A stretch of 64,000 nt of DNA from NCBI RefSeq assembly GCF_003007715.1, contig NZ_PXNO01000019.1, forward strand, positions 310,001 to 374,000, in the 5' to 3' direction. How positions within the stretch are numbered: the first letter of the stretch is position 1; every line of letters begins with the position of its first letter. Below the pieces are notes generated by a model that saw only the letters and a list, made by a program, of their open reading frames with translations, ran no database searches and had not been told where the DNA came from. Of this stretch, positions 29,213 through 37,557 are shown in pieces. The DNA comes from Marinobacter shengliensis (GTDB lineage Bacteria > Pseudomonadota > Gammaproteobacteria > Pseudomonadales > Oleiphilaceae). Made by a program: the position numbers and the translations under genes.

Positions 29213-31357
29213 TCACAACTCGGGCCCGTTTTGCAGAAGTTGACAGGCCAACCCCCGGAGCCGCTGCTCACCATCCCGCTGACCGCTGCACAGTAACGCA
29301 GCCTGCAGTGCTGCCCACGACCAACCCTGAAGCACCGCCCGGCACCACAACGGAAAGTCCGGTTGCTGGCAAAGCCAGGCCATCACTCCCGGGGCGGCGC
29401 TTACCGCTTGCAGCATCGGCAAGCTCAGCTCGAACCCGCGATAACCATGGGCAAAACTGTTCAGGTCACGCCGGTCGTTGTTATCCGGGCCGGTGTCTGG
29501 CGGCAAGTCTGCGCCCAGGGTGCCCATCAGTACCGGCTCAAGCTGCGACCAGTGGCGAGGAACCAACACTTGCCAGTGGCGGGCAAACCGGGTTCTCAGT
29601 TGCGTTTCCAGACTGGCTCCGGCATCGGACAGGCCGCGCATCATCTGCACCGGAAACTCGCCGGTGCTCGCTTCCTGGCGCAAACCCAGACGAACCACCC
29701 GAAAATCACAAGCCTGCCAGAATCTGACCAACGGGTCGTTGCCACCAAAGCTGGTACCGATCGCGTCCAGGCCCTGCCCGCGGCAAGCCGCGGCGGCAGC
29801 ATCCACCAGTTGGCGACCTATCCCCAGATGGCGGGCCTGTTCCACAACTGCAATGCGGACCACTCTCAGGGTTTTCAGGCTGGCCGCTTCCGGAAAGCCA
29901 CCATGGCTGGCCAGGGATTGTGCCAGCAGGTGGCCCCGCAACCGGCGACGGCCCTGCGCTACCTGCTCGGCCAACCCTGCTTCAATGCCACCTTCCACAG
30001 TACCCCAAAGCACACCCACCGTTTGTCCCCGATACACTGCGCGCCAGGATTGCGCGCCGGGGTCATCCAGCCATTGCCGCAAGTCTGCCGGCGTTGTCCG
30101 GTAGTGAGCATCGACCAGCAGACCGAAAGCCTGTGACAGCTCCTGCTCGCTGGCGTCAGCCGGTACCCAGGGCTGAATATCAACGTCAGCAACCTCCGGC
30201 ACGGGTTCTACCGCACCCTCGGCGGCCAACAGAAACAGCCTGAACACCAGCTGTTCCAAAGGATCATCACCAGCCCAGCGTACCGGCTGGTGTAACGGGA
30301 TTCCGCGCCAGTGGGGCGTTTCCCGGTCGAGAATCTCGCGAAACCGGATAGCAAAACCACGCCCGGTGCCTTCATAGCCATGAACCGTGGTGGCAAAAGC
30401 CACCCTCGGCCAGCCCAACAGTATGTCGCGTAACCAGTGCGCCGGCAGGCCGGCCGCTTCGTCCACCAGAACCACTTCGGCGGCCGGGCGGGCGGCAAGC
30501 AGCTCTGGCACTGGCATGTAGCTCAGGCGGTGGCCTGTACGGCTCACAAGTTCCGATTCCGATTGCTCAGCCAGTTCTTCGCCAAGTTCGAGCACTGCGT
30601 GCCTGAACAGGGTATCCACGTTATCCCGGGAAGGTGCCGTCACCAGCACCTGCTCGCGACCGGCCAGGAGCAGACGGGCCGCAGCGATGCCCATGGCGGC
30701 AGACTTGCCACGGCCCCGGTCGGCGGTGATCACCAGGGGGCGTCGGCGGCGGCCCTGGCCGAACCGCACCAGGTGTTGCAGCAGTTGTTGCTGTTCATCG
30801 GTGGTTTGCGGGGTGAAACCGGCAGTATGTGCCGGCAATTCCGGCCAGTTAGCCAAGCCTGAGTCGTCTGCCTGTACCCGGATGATGGAGGCATCGCCAC
30901 CGATCACCATCGCCAGCCTGGCGGCAAATGGGTGCTCTTTGGCTTGATCAAGGCCAGTGCGGACATAATCCGGATCGCCATAGTGACGCCACCGATCCAG
31001 GGGCGGCACCAGCCAGAACAGTAACCCTCCGGCCTGCAGCGTGCCTGCCAGTGCCGCAAAGGCATCTGGCGGATTGCCTTGCCAGCCGTCCCAAACCAGC
31101 AGGCTGGTTTCCCGGCCCAGCCATTGCTGGTAATGGTTGGCCTGAAGGTGTGGCAGGCCCACGGCTTCGGCGTGTTCGGCCCGGCCAACCCACAAGCTGT
31201 GGCTGGTATTCATCCGGGACAGTTGCCGGTGCATCCAGGTGCAGGTGTTTTCCTGCGAGCCCTCTACCAGAATCAGGCGGCGGTGGCCGATGGTTCTGAG
31301 CCTGGCTTGCAGGCTTTGCCAGTCTGCGGTCGGATGCTCCCGGCTTGTGTCAGTCAT
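29213..31357 (-). CDS. tmcA: tRNA(Met) cytidine acetyltransferase TmcA
   Basis: The product is 714 residues, slightly longer than the E. coli enzyme (671). It has the N-terminal DUF1726-type domain, a RecD-like helicase with Walker A ITADRGRGKSA near residue 210 and VLVDEAAGLPAHWL near 295, then a GNAT acetyltransferase with RIAVVEQARHLGIGRQLVDA near residue 505 and a C-terminal tRNA-binding region. It makes N4-acetylcytidine at the wobble base of elongator tRNA-Met using acetyl-CoA and ATP. Its ATG directly follows the stop of the DUF2237 gene, so the two are probably cotranscribed and coupled. Confidence 0.95.
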   Translation of the reverse strand: MTDTSREHPTADWQSLQARLRTIGHRRLILVEGSQENTCTWMHRQLSRMNTSHSLWVGRAEHAEAVGLPHLQANHYQQWLGRETSLLVWDGWQGNPPDAFAALAGTLQAGGLLFWLVPPLDRWRHYGDPDYVRTGLDQAKEHPFAARLAMVIGGDASIIRVQADDSGLANWPELPAHTAGFTPQTTDEQQQLLQHLVRFGQGRRRRPLVITADRGRGKSAAMGIAAARLLLAGREQVLVTAPSRDNVDTLFRHAVLELGEELAEQSESELVSRTGHRLSYMPVPELLAARPAAEVVLVDEAAGLPAHWLRDILLGWPRVAFATTVHGYEGTGRGFAIRFREILDRETPHWRGIPLHQPVRWAGDDPLEQLVFRLFLLAAEGAVEPVPEVADVDIQPWVPADASEQELSQAFGLLVDAHYRTTPADLRQWLDDPGAQSWRAVYRGQTVGVLWGTVEGGIEAGLAEQVAQGRRRLRGHLLAQSLASHGGFPEAASLKTLRVVRIAVVEQARHLGIGRQLVDAAAAACRGQGLDAIGTSFGGNDPLVRFWQACDFRVVRLGLRQEASTGEFPVQMMRGLSDAGASLETQLRTRFARHWQVLVPRHWSQLEPVLMGTLGADLPPDTGPDNNDRRDLNSFAHGYRGFELSLPMLQAVSAAPGVMAWLCQQPDFPLWCRAVLQGWSWAALQAALLCSGQRDGEQRLRGLACQLLQNGPEL

Positions 31358-31735
31358 TCAGCTGAGATCCGCGGCATGGGCTTTTAGGTCAGCAAGTTCG
31401 CAAGCTTCAAGGGCTCTTTGGTGGGTGGCGCGCAGTTTGACCCGCGGGGCACTGTTGGCTTCGAAGGCTTGTTGCCAGCGGCCGGCGCAGAGGCACCAGC
31501 TGTCGCCCGGTTTGAGGCCGGGGAAGCCGAATTCGGGTCTGGGGGTGGAGAGGTCGTTGCCCTGGGCTTTGGAGTAGTCGAGGAAGTCGGCGGTGACGAT
31601 GGCGCAGACGGTGTGGTTGCCCAGGTCATCGGGGCCGGTGTTGCAGCAGCCGTCGCGGTAGAAGCCGGTTGTCGGGTTGTTACCGCAGGTTTCCAGTTTT
31701 TCGCCCAGTACGTTCAGTGCTTCAGAGTTCTGCAT
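31358..31735 (-). CDS. DUF2237 family protein
   Basis: The product is 125 residues and matches the small DUF2237 family: NVLGEKLETC near the start, TGFYRDGCCNTGPDDLG, HTVCAIVTADFLDYSKAQGNDLSTP and PGLKPGDSWCLCAGRW. Five cysteines are conserved-looking and could bind metal or form an active site, but no activity is known to me. It begins 27 bases from the hairpin repeat copy B, so any promoter must lie in or beyond that repeat. It abuts tmcA, suggesting a link to tRNA acetylation or simply shared expression. Confidence 0.88.
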   Translation of the reverse strand: MQNSEALNVLGEKLETCGNNPTTGFYRDGCCNTGPDDLGNHTVCAIVTADFLDYSKAQGNDLSTPRPEFGFPGLKPGDSWCLCAGRWQQAFEANSAPRVKLRATHQRALEACELADLKAHAADLS

Positions 31736-31762
31736 TTCCTAGCCTTCCAGTTTCGGAGTTGA

Positions 31763-31872
31763 CAGGGTTCGGGTAGCCTTTCCAAAACACGCTCCTTGCG
31801 GCACATCCATGTGACGCTTGGGCTCCGCCATCCATGGCTCCGCACAGTTTTGGAAAGGCTACCCGAACCCTG
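31763..31872 (-). repeat. Hairpin repeat element, copy B (inverted relative to copy A)
   Basis: This 110-base element has perfect 26-base inverted arms (31763-31788 and 31847-31872; left arm starts CAGGGTTCGGGTAGCC). Its centre, read on the minus strand, is identical to that of copy A at 15381-15437 apart from one extra base. The arms differ from those of copy A by two single-base indels, present in both arms. It lies between the divergent starts of the DUF2237 gene and the second helicase, so in a leftward transcript it would be a long hairpin in the 5' leader. Confidence 0.92.
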
Positions 31873-31972
31873 TTTTCAAACACGGGTGGTGTAGTCAAAA
31901 GCGCAAAAGATCGCCTCGGCAATTATGCGGGAGCGCTATTCCCGCTACCAGTTGGCCAGTACAATAGCCCGC

Positions 31973-34249
31973 ATGCCTACCAAACCCCAAATCCCGGATA
32001 TCTCTCACCTGCCCGAGTTTCTCACCGATGAGCAGCGGGCGATTATTACGGCCGGCTATGAGCATGCGGTGATCACTGCCGTGGCGGGCAGTGGCAAGAC
32101 GTCGACGCTGGCCTGGCGGATTCGGTTTTTGCTGGAGCAAGGGCATGATCCGGACCGGATGCTGGTGTTGATGTTCAATCGCAGTGCCCGGGTGGATTTT
32201 GAGCGGAAGCTGCAGGAGGTGTGTGATCGGTCCGGGCTGGCGTTGCCGGAGATTCGGACGTATCACGCCATGGGGCTGCGGCTGTACAAGCGGTTTGTCC
32301 GGGAGGGGTATCTGCCCGGGTTTTCGGAGAAGATTCTGACCGAGCAGGAGATCGCGTTTCAGGCGTGGTTGTTGACCCGGCGGCTGGCGCCGGAGGATCT
32401 GGCGGATGAGATTCGGCGCAACAAGAAGGAGTTTGTGGAGACGGCCACCGGGTTTATTGATCTGGTGAAGACCGGGTTGTCGCCGGCGGAGGTGGTGTTT
32501 GAGGAGTTGGGGTATTCCGATAAGCACCGGTATCTGATCGATTTGTTCCACGGTTTCGAGCAGTGGCGTAAAGGCCAGGGGCGGATCAGTTATGCGGATA
32601 TGTTGTATGAGCCGGTGATGGCGATTCATCAGAACCCGCCGTTGCAGCGCTTGGTCGGCAACAAGATGGATCTGATTCTGGTGGATGAGTACCAGGATAC
32701 CAATGAGATTCAGCATCTGTTGTTGCGCTACGTGGCCGGTGACCGGGCGCGGGTGACGGTGGTGGGGGATCCGGACCAGACCATTTATGAGTTTCGCGGG
32801 GCGAAGCCGGAGTTTATTTTGCGCCGGTTCAGTGATGAGTTTGAGAGCCCGCTGGAGCAGACGCTAAGCTACACCTTCCGGTACGGGCATCAGGTGGCGC
32901 TGCTGGCCAATCATCTGATCTGTCACAACACCGGGCGTAAGGATGTGATGTGTCATTCGCATCCGTCCACGCCGGCGACCACCGTGGACCTGCATCGGGC
33001 GGAGAATGACGGTGATCAGGTGCTGCGTATTCTGCAGCAGCAGGCGCCGGAGCAGAGCAGTCAGACCGCAATTCTGTTCCGGGTGTGGAGTCAGAGTGTA
33101 CCGATTGAGCTGAAGTTGCTGGCCCAACAGATGCCTTATCGGATTGACGCCGGCAAGGGGGCGCTGTTCAGTCGCGAGGTGCAGGCGATAACTGCCCTGC
33201 TGATGGTGGTCACCGGCCGGCTGAAGTTGCTGCCGGATACCGACCGGTTGGATCTGGCGCGGCTGCTGCTCCGGTTTCCCCATGTGGGCCTGAAAGAGCC
33301 TGAACTGGAGAACCTGGCACAGTTCCTGGCGGCGTTTGACGGGGCCTGGCATGAGCGGCTGCTTGCGATGGATTTTGACGCGCTTGCCCCGATGGCGGGC
33401 CGCAAACTTCGCAAGCTGGGGGAGGTGCTGGCGCAGCTTGAGCGATACAAGGGGCCGGTGGCCGGGCTGATCAGTGTGTATGCGGAGCACTTGGAGCTCT
33501 ACGAGGGCATTCGCAGCCTGGCACTGACCCATGACAGTGCCGAGGAGCGCATTGATACGGTACAGGGTTTCCGGGATTACCTGAAAGGACTGGATCTGAC
33601 GGCTGAGGACGCACTGGATCATCTCAAGGCGCTGAAACAGCAGGCAGGAGAGCAGCAGGGGCACGGGGTGTTGCTGTCCACCATCCATCGCACCAAGGGG
33701 CTTGAGTGGCCAGTGGTGATTATTCCTGGCCTGCAGGAGAAATACCTGCCCTACAGCCCAAGGCCCCAGGACGATGCCAGGGCACTGTTGGAAAGCGAAC
33801 GGCGCCTGCTCTACGTGGCCATGACACGAACCCGACAGGCCCTGCATCTGATCACCCGGCCAGCCAGTCAACAACCCCACCTTGAGGGCGACCAGGGTCC
33901 CAGCCGGTTTGTGGCCGAGTTTTGCTTTGAGCTGTCCAGGGAACTGGGTGCCGCACTGGAGGGGAACTATCCGGCAGGAACAGGGTCACTGAGCCTGACC
34001 GTGCCCCTGACACCGGTCAGCCTGCGTTATGCAGACCGGGAGGGGATTGTCATTGAAGGCCAGACTGCGCCTGAGGCTGATACCACGGAACCGGTTTGGC
34101 ACCATGCGCGTGTTGTCCACGCCATCTTTGGCGCTGGCGACGTGACGTCAGAGGATGAAAGTTCGTTTGAAGTGCGTTTTGCCAATGGCGATACCCTGAA
34201 CTTCAGCAAGAAGAGCGCTCATCTGTATTTCACGGCGACATCAGATTAA
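31973..34249 (+). CDS. UvrD/Rep-family ATP-dependent helicase, second copy
   Basis: The product is 758 residues of superfamily 1A: Walker A AVAGSGKTSTLAWRI near residue 36, LILVDEYQDTNEIQ near 235, VGDPDQTIYEFRGAKPEF near 262, LSTIHRTKGLEWPVV near 565 and YVAMTRTRQALHL near 615. It differs clearly from uvrD at 15479 and ends with a short beta-rich module (VVHAIFGAGDVTSEDESS) reminiscent of the UvrD tail. I chose ATG 31973 because the longer start at 31925 adds arginine-rich sequence; no strong ribosome site marks either. Up to about 33.2 kb it prefers G-ending and TTG/GGG codons unlike its neighbours, a possible sign of acquisition. Its repair pathway is unknown. Confidence 0.9.
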   Translation: MPTKPQIPDISHLPEFLTDEQRAIITAGYEHAVITAVAGSGKTSTLAWRIRFLLEQGHDPDRMLVLMFNRSARVDFERKLQEVCDRSGLALPEIRTYHAMGLRLYKRFVREGYLPGFSEKILTEQEIAFQAWLLTRRLAPEDLADEIRRNKKEFVETATGFIDLVKTGLSPAEVVFEELGYSDKHRYLIDLFHGFEQWRKGQGRISYADMLYEPVMAIHQNPPLQRLVGNKMDLILVDEYQDTNEIQHLLLRYVAGDRARVTVVGDPDQTIYEFRGAKPEFILRRFSDEFESPLEQTLSYTFRYGHQVALLANHLICHNTGRKDVMCHSHPSTPATTVDLHRAENDGDQVLRILQQQAPEQSSQTAILFRVWSQSVPIELKLLAQQMPYRIDAGKGALFSREVQAITALLMVVTGRLKLLPDTDRLDLARLLLRFPHVGLKEPELENLAQFLAAFDGAWHERLLAMDFDALAPMAGRKLRKLGEVLAQLERYKGPVAGLISVYAEHLELYEGIRSLALTHDSAEERIDTVQGFRDYLKGLDLTAEDALDHLKALKQQAGEQQGHGVLLSTIHRTKGLEWPVVIIPGLQEKYLPYSPRPQDDARALLESERRLLYVAMTRTRQALHLITRPASQQPHLEGDQGPSRFVAEFCFELSRELGAALEGNYPAGTGSLSLTVPLTPVSLRYADREGIVIEGQTAPEADTTEPVWHHARVVHAIFGAGDVTSEDESSFEVRFANGDTLNFSKKSAHLYFTATSD

Positions 34250-34413
34250 AACGACGCTGTCAGTGAACTGCGTACAATTCCCGACGTACCAACTACTGTC
34301 ATTTTTTTGTTTTTTTTGGCTTACTGACCTAAATTCCGAGTAATACAGGTGTTTTTCGGAGTTTTCATTCCTGAGAGAACTGCAGGAAATAACAACTAAA
34401 CAGGAGGTTCTGC

Positions 34414-35550
34414 ATGAAGATCATGCGCCCGGTCGCTCTGGCCGCCCTTACAGCATCCCTTGCCACGCCCGCTCTGGCCGACCGCCAGGAAACCATTTAC
34501 CTGAACCCGTTCGCCGGCTTCCAGCTGTTTGATGACAAACGGGATCTGAGCGAAACCGGCACCTTTGGTGTCGGTGTTGAGTACCGCTTCCTGCCGCGCT
34601 GGTCTGTTGAAGCTGTGTATTCACGCGCCGATGCTGACCGTAAGTACGTTGCAGGAGAGTCCGAGTTCCAGGAACTGAGAATCGACGGCACCTACTACTT
34701 TGCCGGCCCGGACGCGGCCTGGAACCCGTACGTATCACTGGGTGCCGGCCATGCGGAATTTGGTGTGGGTGATACTATTTCCTACACCACTGCAGGCACC
34801 GATCACGAAGAAACCCGCGTGAACGTGGGCGTGGGCTTCCGCTACAACGTCAGCGACAGCATCTCCATCCGTGGCGATCTCCGAGAGTTCCACGGTATTG
34901 ATGAAAGCACCTTTGACACCATGGCCTCACTTGGCCTGAGCTGGGCCTTCACCCGCACCGTTGCTTCCTCGAAGCCCGCTCCTGCCCCCGCGCCAGCACC
35001 GGCTCCCGCAGATTCAGACGGTGATGGTGTGCCCGATAACCGCGATCAGTGCCCGAACACGCCAGCCGGTGTTCAGGTAGACAGCCGGGGCTGCCCGGTG
35101 GACAGCGACGGTGACGGCGTGCCGGATTACCGCGACGAATGCCCGAATACCGCTGCCGGTGCCACCGTTGACGAGCGCGGCTGCGAAGGTGTGACTGAAA
35201 CCGTCGAAACCATTGAGCTGCGAGTTCAGTTCCCCACGAACAGCTCCGTGATTGATGCCACGTTCGATAACGAAATCCGTCGCGTGGCGGACTTCATGGC
35301 CGAGTACCCGGAAACCACCGTGGAAATCGCGGGTCACTCCGACAGCATTGGTGACGCCGAGTACAACCGCTTCCTGTCCCAGCGTCGTGCCGAGGCCGTT
35401 GCTAACCGGCTGACCACGGTTCTGGGCGTTGACCCGGATCGCGTAAGCGCCATGGGTTATGGCGAAGCCGAGCCGATTGCCAGCAACGACACGGCCGCTG
35501 GCCGTGCCCAGAACCGCCGTGTTGAAGCACGCATTCAGGTTAGTCGCTAA
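34414..35550 (+). CDS. OmpA/OprF-family outer-membrane porin with type 3 repeats
   Basis: The product is 378 residues. A signal peptide (MKIMRPVALAALTASLATPALA) leads into an eight-strand beta-barrel (about 25-185), a proline/alanine linker (PAPAPAPAPAPA), two calcium-binding thrombospondin type 3 repeats (each with DSDGDGVPD, near 200 and 230) and the OmpA C-terminal domain that grips peptidoglycan (IAGHSDSIGDAEYNRFLSQR near 305). It links the outer membrane to the wall. GGAGG lies close upstream. The 160-base gap before it contains a long T-rich run and probably its promoter. A terminator follows the gene. Confidence 0.94.
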   Translation: MKIMRPVALAALTASLATPALADRQETIYLNPFAGFQLFDDKRDLSETGTFGVGVEYRFLPRWSVEAVYSRADADRKYVAGESEFQELRIDGTYYFAGPDAAWNPYVSLGAGHAEFGVGDTISYTTAGTDHEETRVNVGVGFRYNVSDSISIRGDLREFHGIDESTFDTMASLGLSWAFTRTVASSKPAPAPAPAPAPADSDGDGVPDNRDQCPNTPAGVQVDSRGCPVDSDGDGVPDYRDECPNTAAGATVDERGCEGVTETVETIELRVQFPTNSSVIDATFDNEIRRVADFMAEYPETTVEIAGHSDSIGDAEYNRFLSQRRAEAVANRLTTVLGVDPDRVSAMGYGEAEPIASNDTAAGRAQNRRVEARIQVSR

Positions 35551-35572
35551 GACCAACACATAAGGTAATGAG

Positions 35573-35602
35573 CAAACAAGGCGCCCTCTGGCGCCTTGTT
35601 TG
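35573..35602. terminator. Terminator between the OmpA gene and the methyltransferase gene
   Basis: CAAACAAGGCGCC pairs with GGCGCCTTGTTTG over 13 bases around a CTCT loop, followed by TTTCC. A/T-rich outer pairs on both sides let it work in both directions between these convergent genes. Confidence 0.88.
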
Positions 35603-35631
35603 TTTCCGGGCCAACGCTCCTCAGAAAAACA

Positions 35632-36876
35632 TCAGTCCGATACCCTGACCGCATCCAGCAACAGGTTGCGCGGAGTCAGTGAGCGCTCACAGAAGGCCCC
35701 CAGCCGCACCCGATAGCCCTGCTCCTCAAGAAACATCGCATAATCGAACACCAGCCAGAGCTCCAGCGGCCGCCGGAACAGGTGCCGCAGCAGTTCGTGC
35801 CGGCGTACCTTCTGGAACCGGCGCTCCCCTTCCGCCAGCCAGTGCTGCCAGTCCAGATTTTCCGGCAGCTCCAGGCGCTTTTTATCGGCCGCCCAGGCAC
35901 AGAAGGTTCTGAAATCACCCGCATTCAAACGCCCGGGATGGGATGGTACTGGAAGGTAGCTATCAACGCTGCGAAGGTGCCGCTGAAGAGCATCAAAGCC
36001 CAGGCGCCAGATACTGATTTGCCAGGTTTGCTCGCGCACCCTGGCCGGCGCCGTAACAGTCTCCTGAACGGCCAGTCGCAGGCCATTTCGGTCGAGCGTG
36101 ACCGCACCGGTGTATTGCGATGCCTGATCAGACATCAACCGGTAGTTTTCATGATCCGTCAGATGATAACAGCAGGGTGAAAAGCTCAGGCGCGACGTCT
36201 GTTCCGCGCTGCCTCGGCGAATCAATTGCCGGTGCAGGTCGCCGCAGGCATGCAAGGCAACACCATGAGCCTTGCCGGGCCAGGCCAGGGTTTCAGCCAT
36301 GACATCCTGATGGCGCAGGATGACAGGATCCTGGTAATGCTGCGCGAGGCGATTGCCATCCGCCACCAGTTCCGGATTCCATTCAAACCCCAGCACCGAA
36401 GGCGCTCCTTGCCCAACCAGAGTGCGGGCCAGATGGCCCTTGCCGCAGCACCAGTCCAGTACCGGCCCAGTCAATGGCCGCACCGATGCTGAAAAGGCGC
36501 CCGCTTGCTCGCGCTTGCGCCCCGGCATATCCACCGCAGCCACTTCGGCCAGCGCCGCCGCCCGGCTTTCTTCGGTGGTGGCAAGGGCCGGCACCGCTAT
36601 CAGGTCAGGGTAACCGGCGAGGTCCGGGACGAAACGGGCGACGTTCTGCGAGAGCTCCGCCAGATTCTCTTCCAGATACTCACAGGCATGGTCATCCAGC
36701 GCTTCCAGCCAGCCCGCCAGTTCCGGATAATCCCGGATCCACGCCGGCGCGGGCTCCATGAAAGGAATCGGACGCCAGAGGGGTTGATGCCGGGCAAGCC
36801 AGTCGTTCACGGCCTGCCAGCGGTTGTAAAAAGTCACGGGCGACTGGTGTACACTCGCCGCCGGAGGTAACGTCAT
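35632..36876 (-). CDS. SAM-dependent methyltransferase of unknown substrate
   Basis: The product is about 414 residues. The SAM-binding motif is VLDWCCGKGHLARTL near residue 152, followed by VLGFEWNPELV and HACGDLHRQLI, and a FSPCCYHLT segment near 250, the pattern of the methyltransferase-32 type family (DUF-like RNA or small-molecule enzymes). The ATG at 36876 shares bases with the divergent RNA methyltransferase start; a GTG at about 36838 would avoid that overlap, and a longer frame into the neighbouring gene is unlikely. No ribosome site decides. The substrate is unknown. Confidence 0.8.
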   Translation of the reverse strand: MTLPPAASVHQSPVTFYNRWQAVNDWLARHQPLWRPIPFMEPAPAWIRDYPELAGWLEALDDHACEYLEENLAELSQNVARFVPDLAGYPDLIAVPALATTEESRAAALAEVAAVDMPGRKREQAGAFSASVRPLTGPVLDWCCGKGHLARTLVGQGAPSVLGFEWNPELVADGNRLAQHYQDPVILRHQDVMAETLAWPGKAHGVALHACGDLHRQLIRRGSAEQTSRLSFSPCCYHLTDHENYRLMSDQASQYTGAVTLDRNGLRLAVQETVTAPARVREQTWQISIWRLGFDALQRHLRSVDSYLPVPSHPGRLNAGDFRTFCAWAADKKRLELPENLDWQHWLAEGERRFQKVRRHELLRHLFRRPLELWLVFDYAMFLEEQGYRVRLGAFCERSLTPRNLLLDAVRVSD

Positions 36877-37555
36877 GAAACTGGCCTTTGTACTGGTTGA
36901 ACCAAAAGTTCCGGAGAACGTCGGCGCGGCTGCCCGGGCCCTGTGTACCATGGGTTTTTCCGAGCTGTGGCTGGTCAATTCCGACCTGCATACCCGGCCG
37001 GAAGCCCACTGGCTGGCGCATGGCAGTGATCACATTCTCGACAATGCGCGCATTTTCCCTGATCTGGCCGCGGTAAGAAACTCCGCGGATCTGCTGATGG
37101 GCACCTCGGCCAAGCCCCGGCATAACCGGCAGGACTGGCACGAGCCCGCCGCACTTCGCGCGGTGCTATCCAATAAGGGGGAGTCGGCTGCCACCGCTGC
37201 CCTGGTATTCGGGCGGGAAGACCGGGGCCTGGCCAACGAGGAGCTGGCCCTGTGCGATCTGCTGACCGGATTCCCCATGGCGGTGACCTATCCATCCCTG
37301 AACCTGGCCCAGGCGGTGATGCTTTACGCCTGGGAGCTGTCCGGGCTGCAAAAAACCAGTGAACAGTTGGAAACTGCGGCCAGCACATCAGGACTGGCGG
37401 CACTGCGCTCGCGGCTGGAGGGCCTGTTGCCAGAACTGGACGCTCCGGCGGACGAAAAGCTGTCCCAGTGGGTGTTCGAAAAACTGCCGCTGCTGTCTGA
37501 CCGGGATATCGGCTTCGTTCACACCCTGTGCGGCAATATCGAGCGCAAACTCTGA
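36875..37555 (+). CDS. SPOUT-family tRNA/rRNA methyltransferase (LasT/YjtD or TrmJ-like)
   Basis: The product is 226 residues of the SpoU/TrmH fold: VLVEPKVPENVGAAARAL at the start (with the NVG/R segment), ALVFGREDRGLANEEL near residue 110 and FPMAVTYPSLNLAQAVMLYAWEL near 132, which form the knotted SAM site. Length and sequence suit the LasT/YjtD relatives of TrmJ, which 2'-O-methylate RNA; the exact target is not known to me. GGAGG lies seven bases before the ATG at 36875. It is divergent from another methyltransferase gene with overlapping start codons. Confidence 0.88.
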   Translation: MKLAFVLVEPKVPENVGAAARALCTMGFSELWLVNSDLHTRPEAHWLAHGSDHILDNARIFPDLAAVRNSADLLMGTSAKPRHNRQDWHEPAALRAVLSNKGESAATAALVFGREDRGLANEELALCDLLTGFPMAVTYPSLNLAQAVMLYAWELSGLQKTSEQLETAASTSGLAALRSRLEGLLPELDAPADEKLSQWVFEKLPLLSDRDIGFVHTLCGNIERKL

Positions 37556-37557
37556 CG

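Noticed and set aside
15355..31872. Composite transposon bounded by the two hairpin repeats
   Set aside because: The block holds core genes (uvrD, thiI, ppnN, tmcA), has no transposase, and the repeats are short hairpins, not insertion sequences.
34297..34320. T-rich run after the second helicase gene read as a terminator
   Set aside because: No stable stem precedes the run; it more likely belongs to the promoter region of the OmpA-family gene.
34990..35150. Direct DNA repeats in the OmpA-family gene as a mobile or CRISPR-like repeat
   Set aside because: They are two thrombospondin type 3 protein repeats (DSDGDGVPD) inside a coding frame.
36876..36978. Longer N-terminus for the SAM methyltransferase starting at 36978
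   Set aside because: It would run antisense through the start of the SPOUT methyltransferase gene and adds Ser/Ala-rich sequence with no ribosome site.
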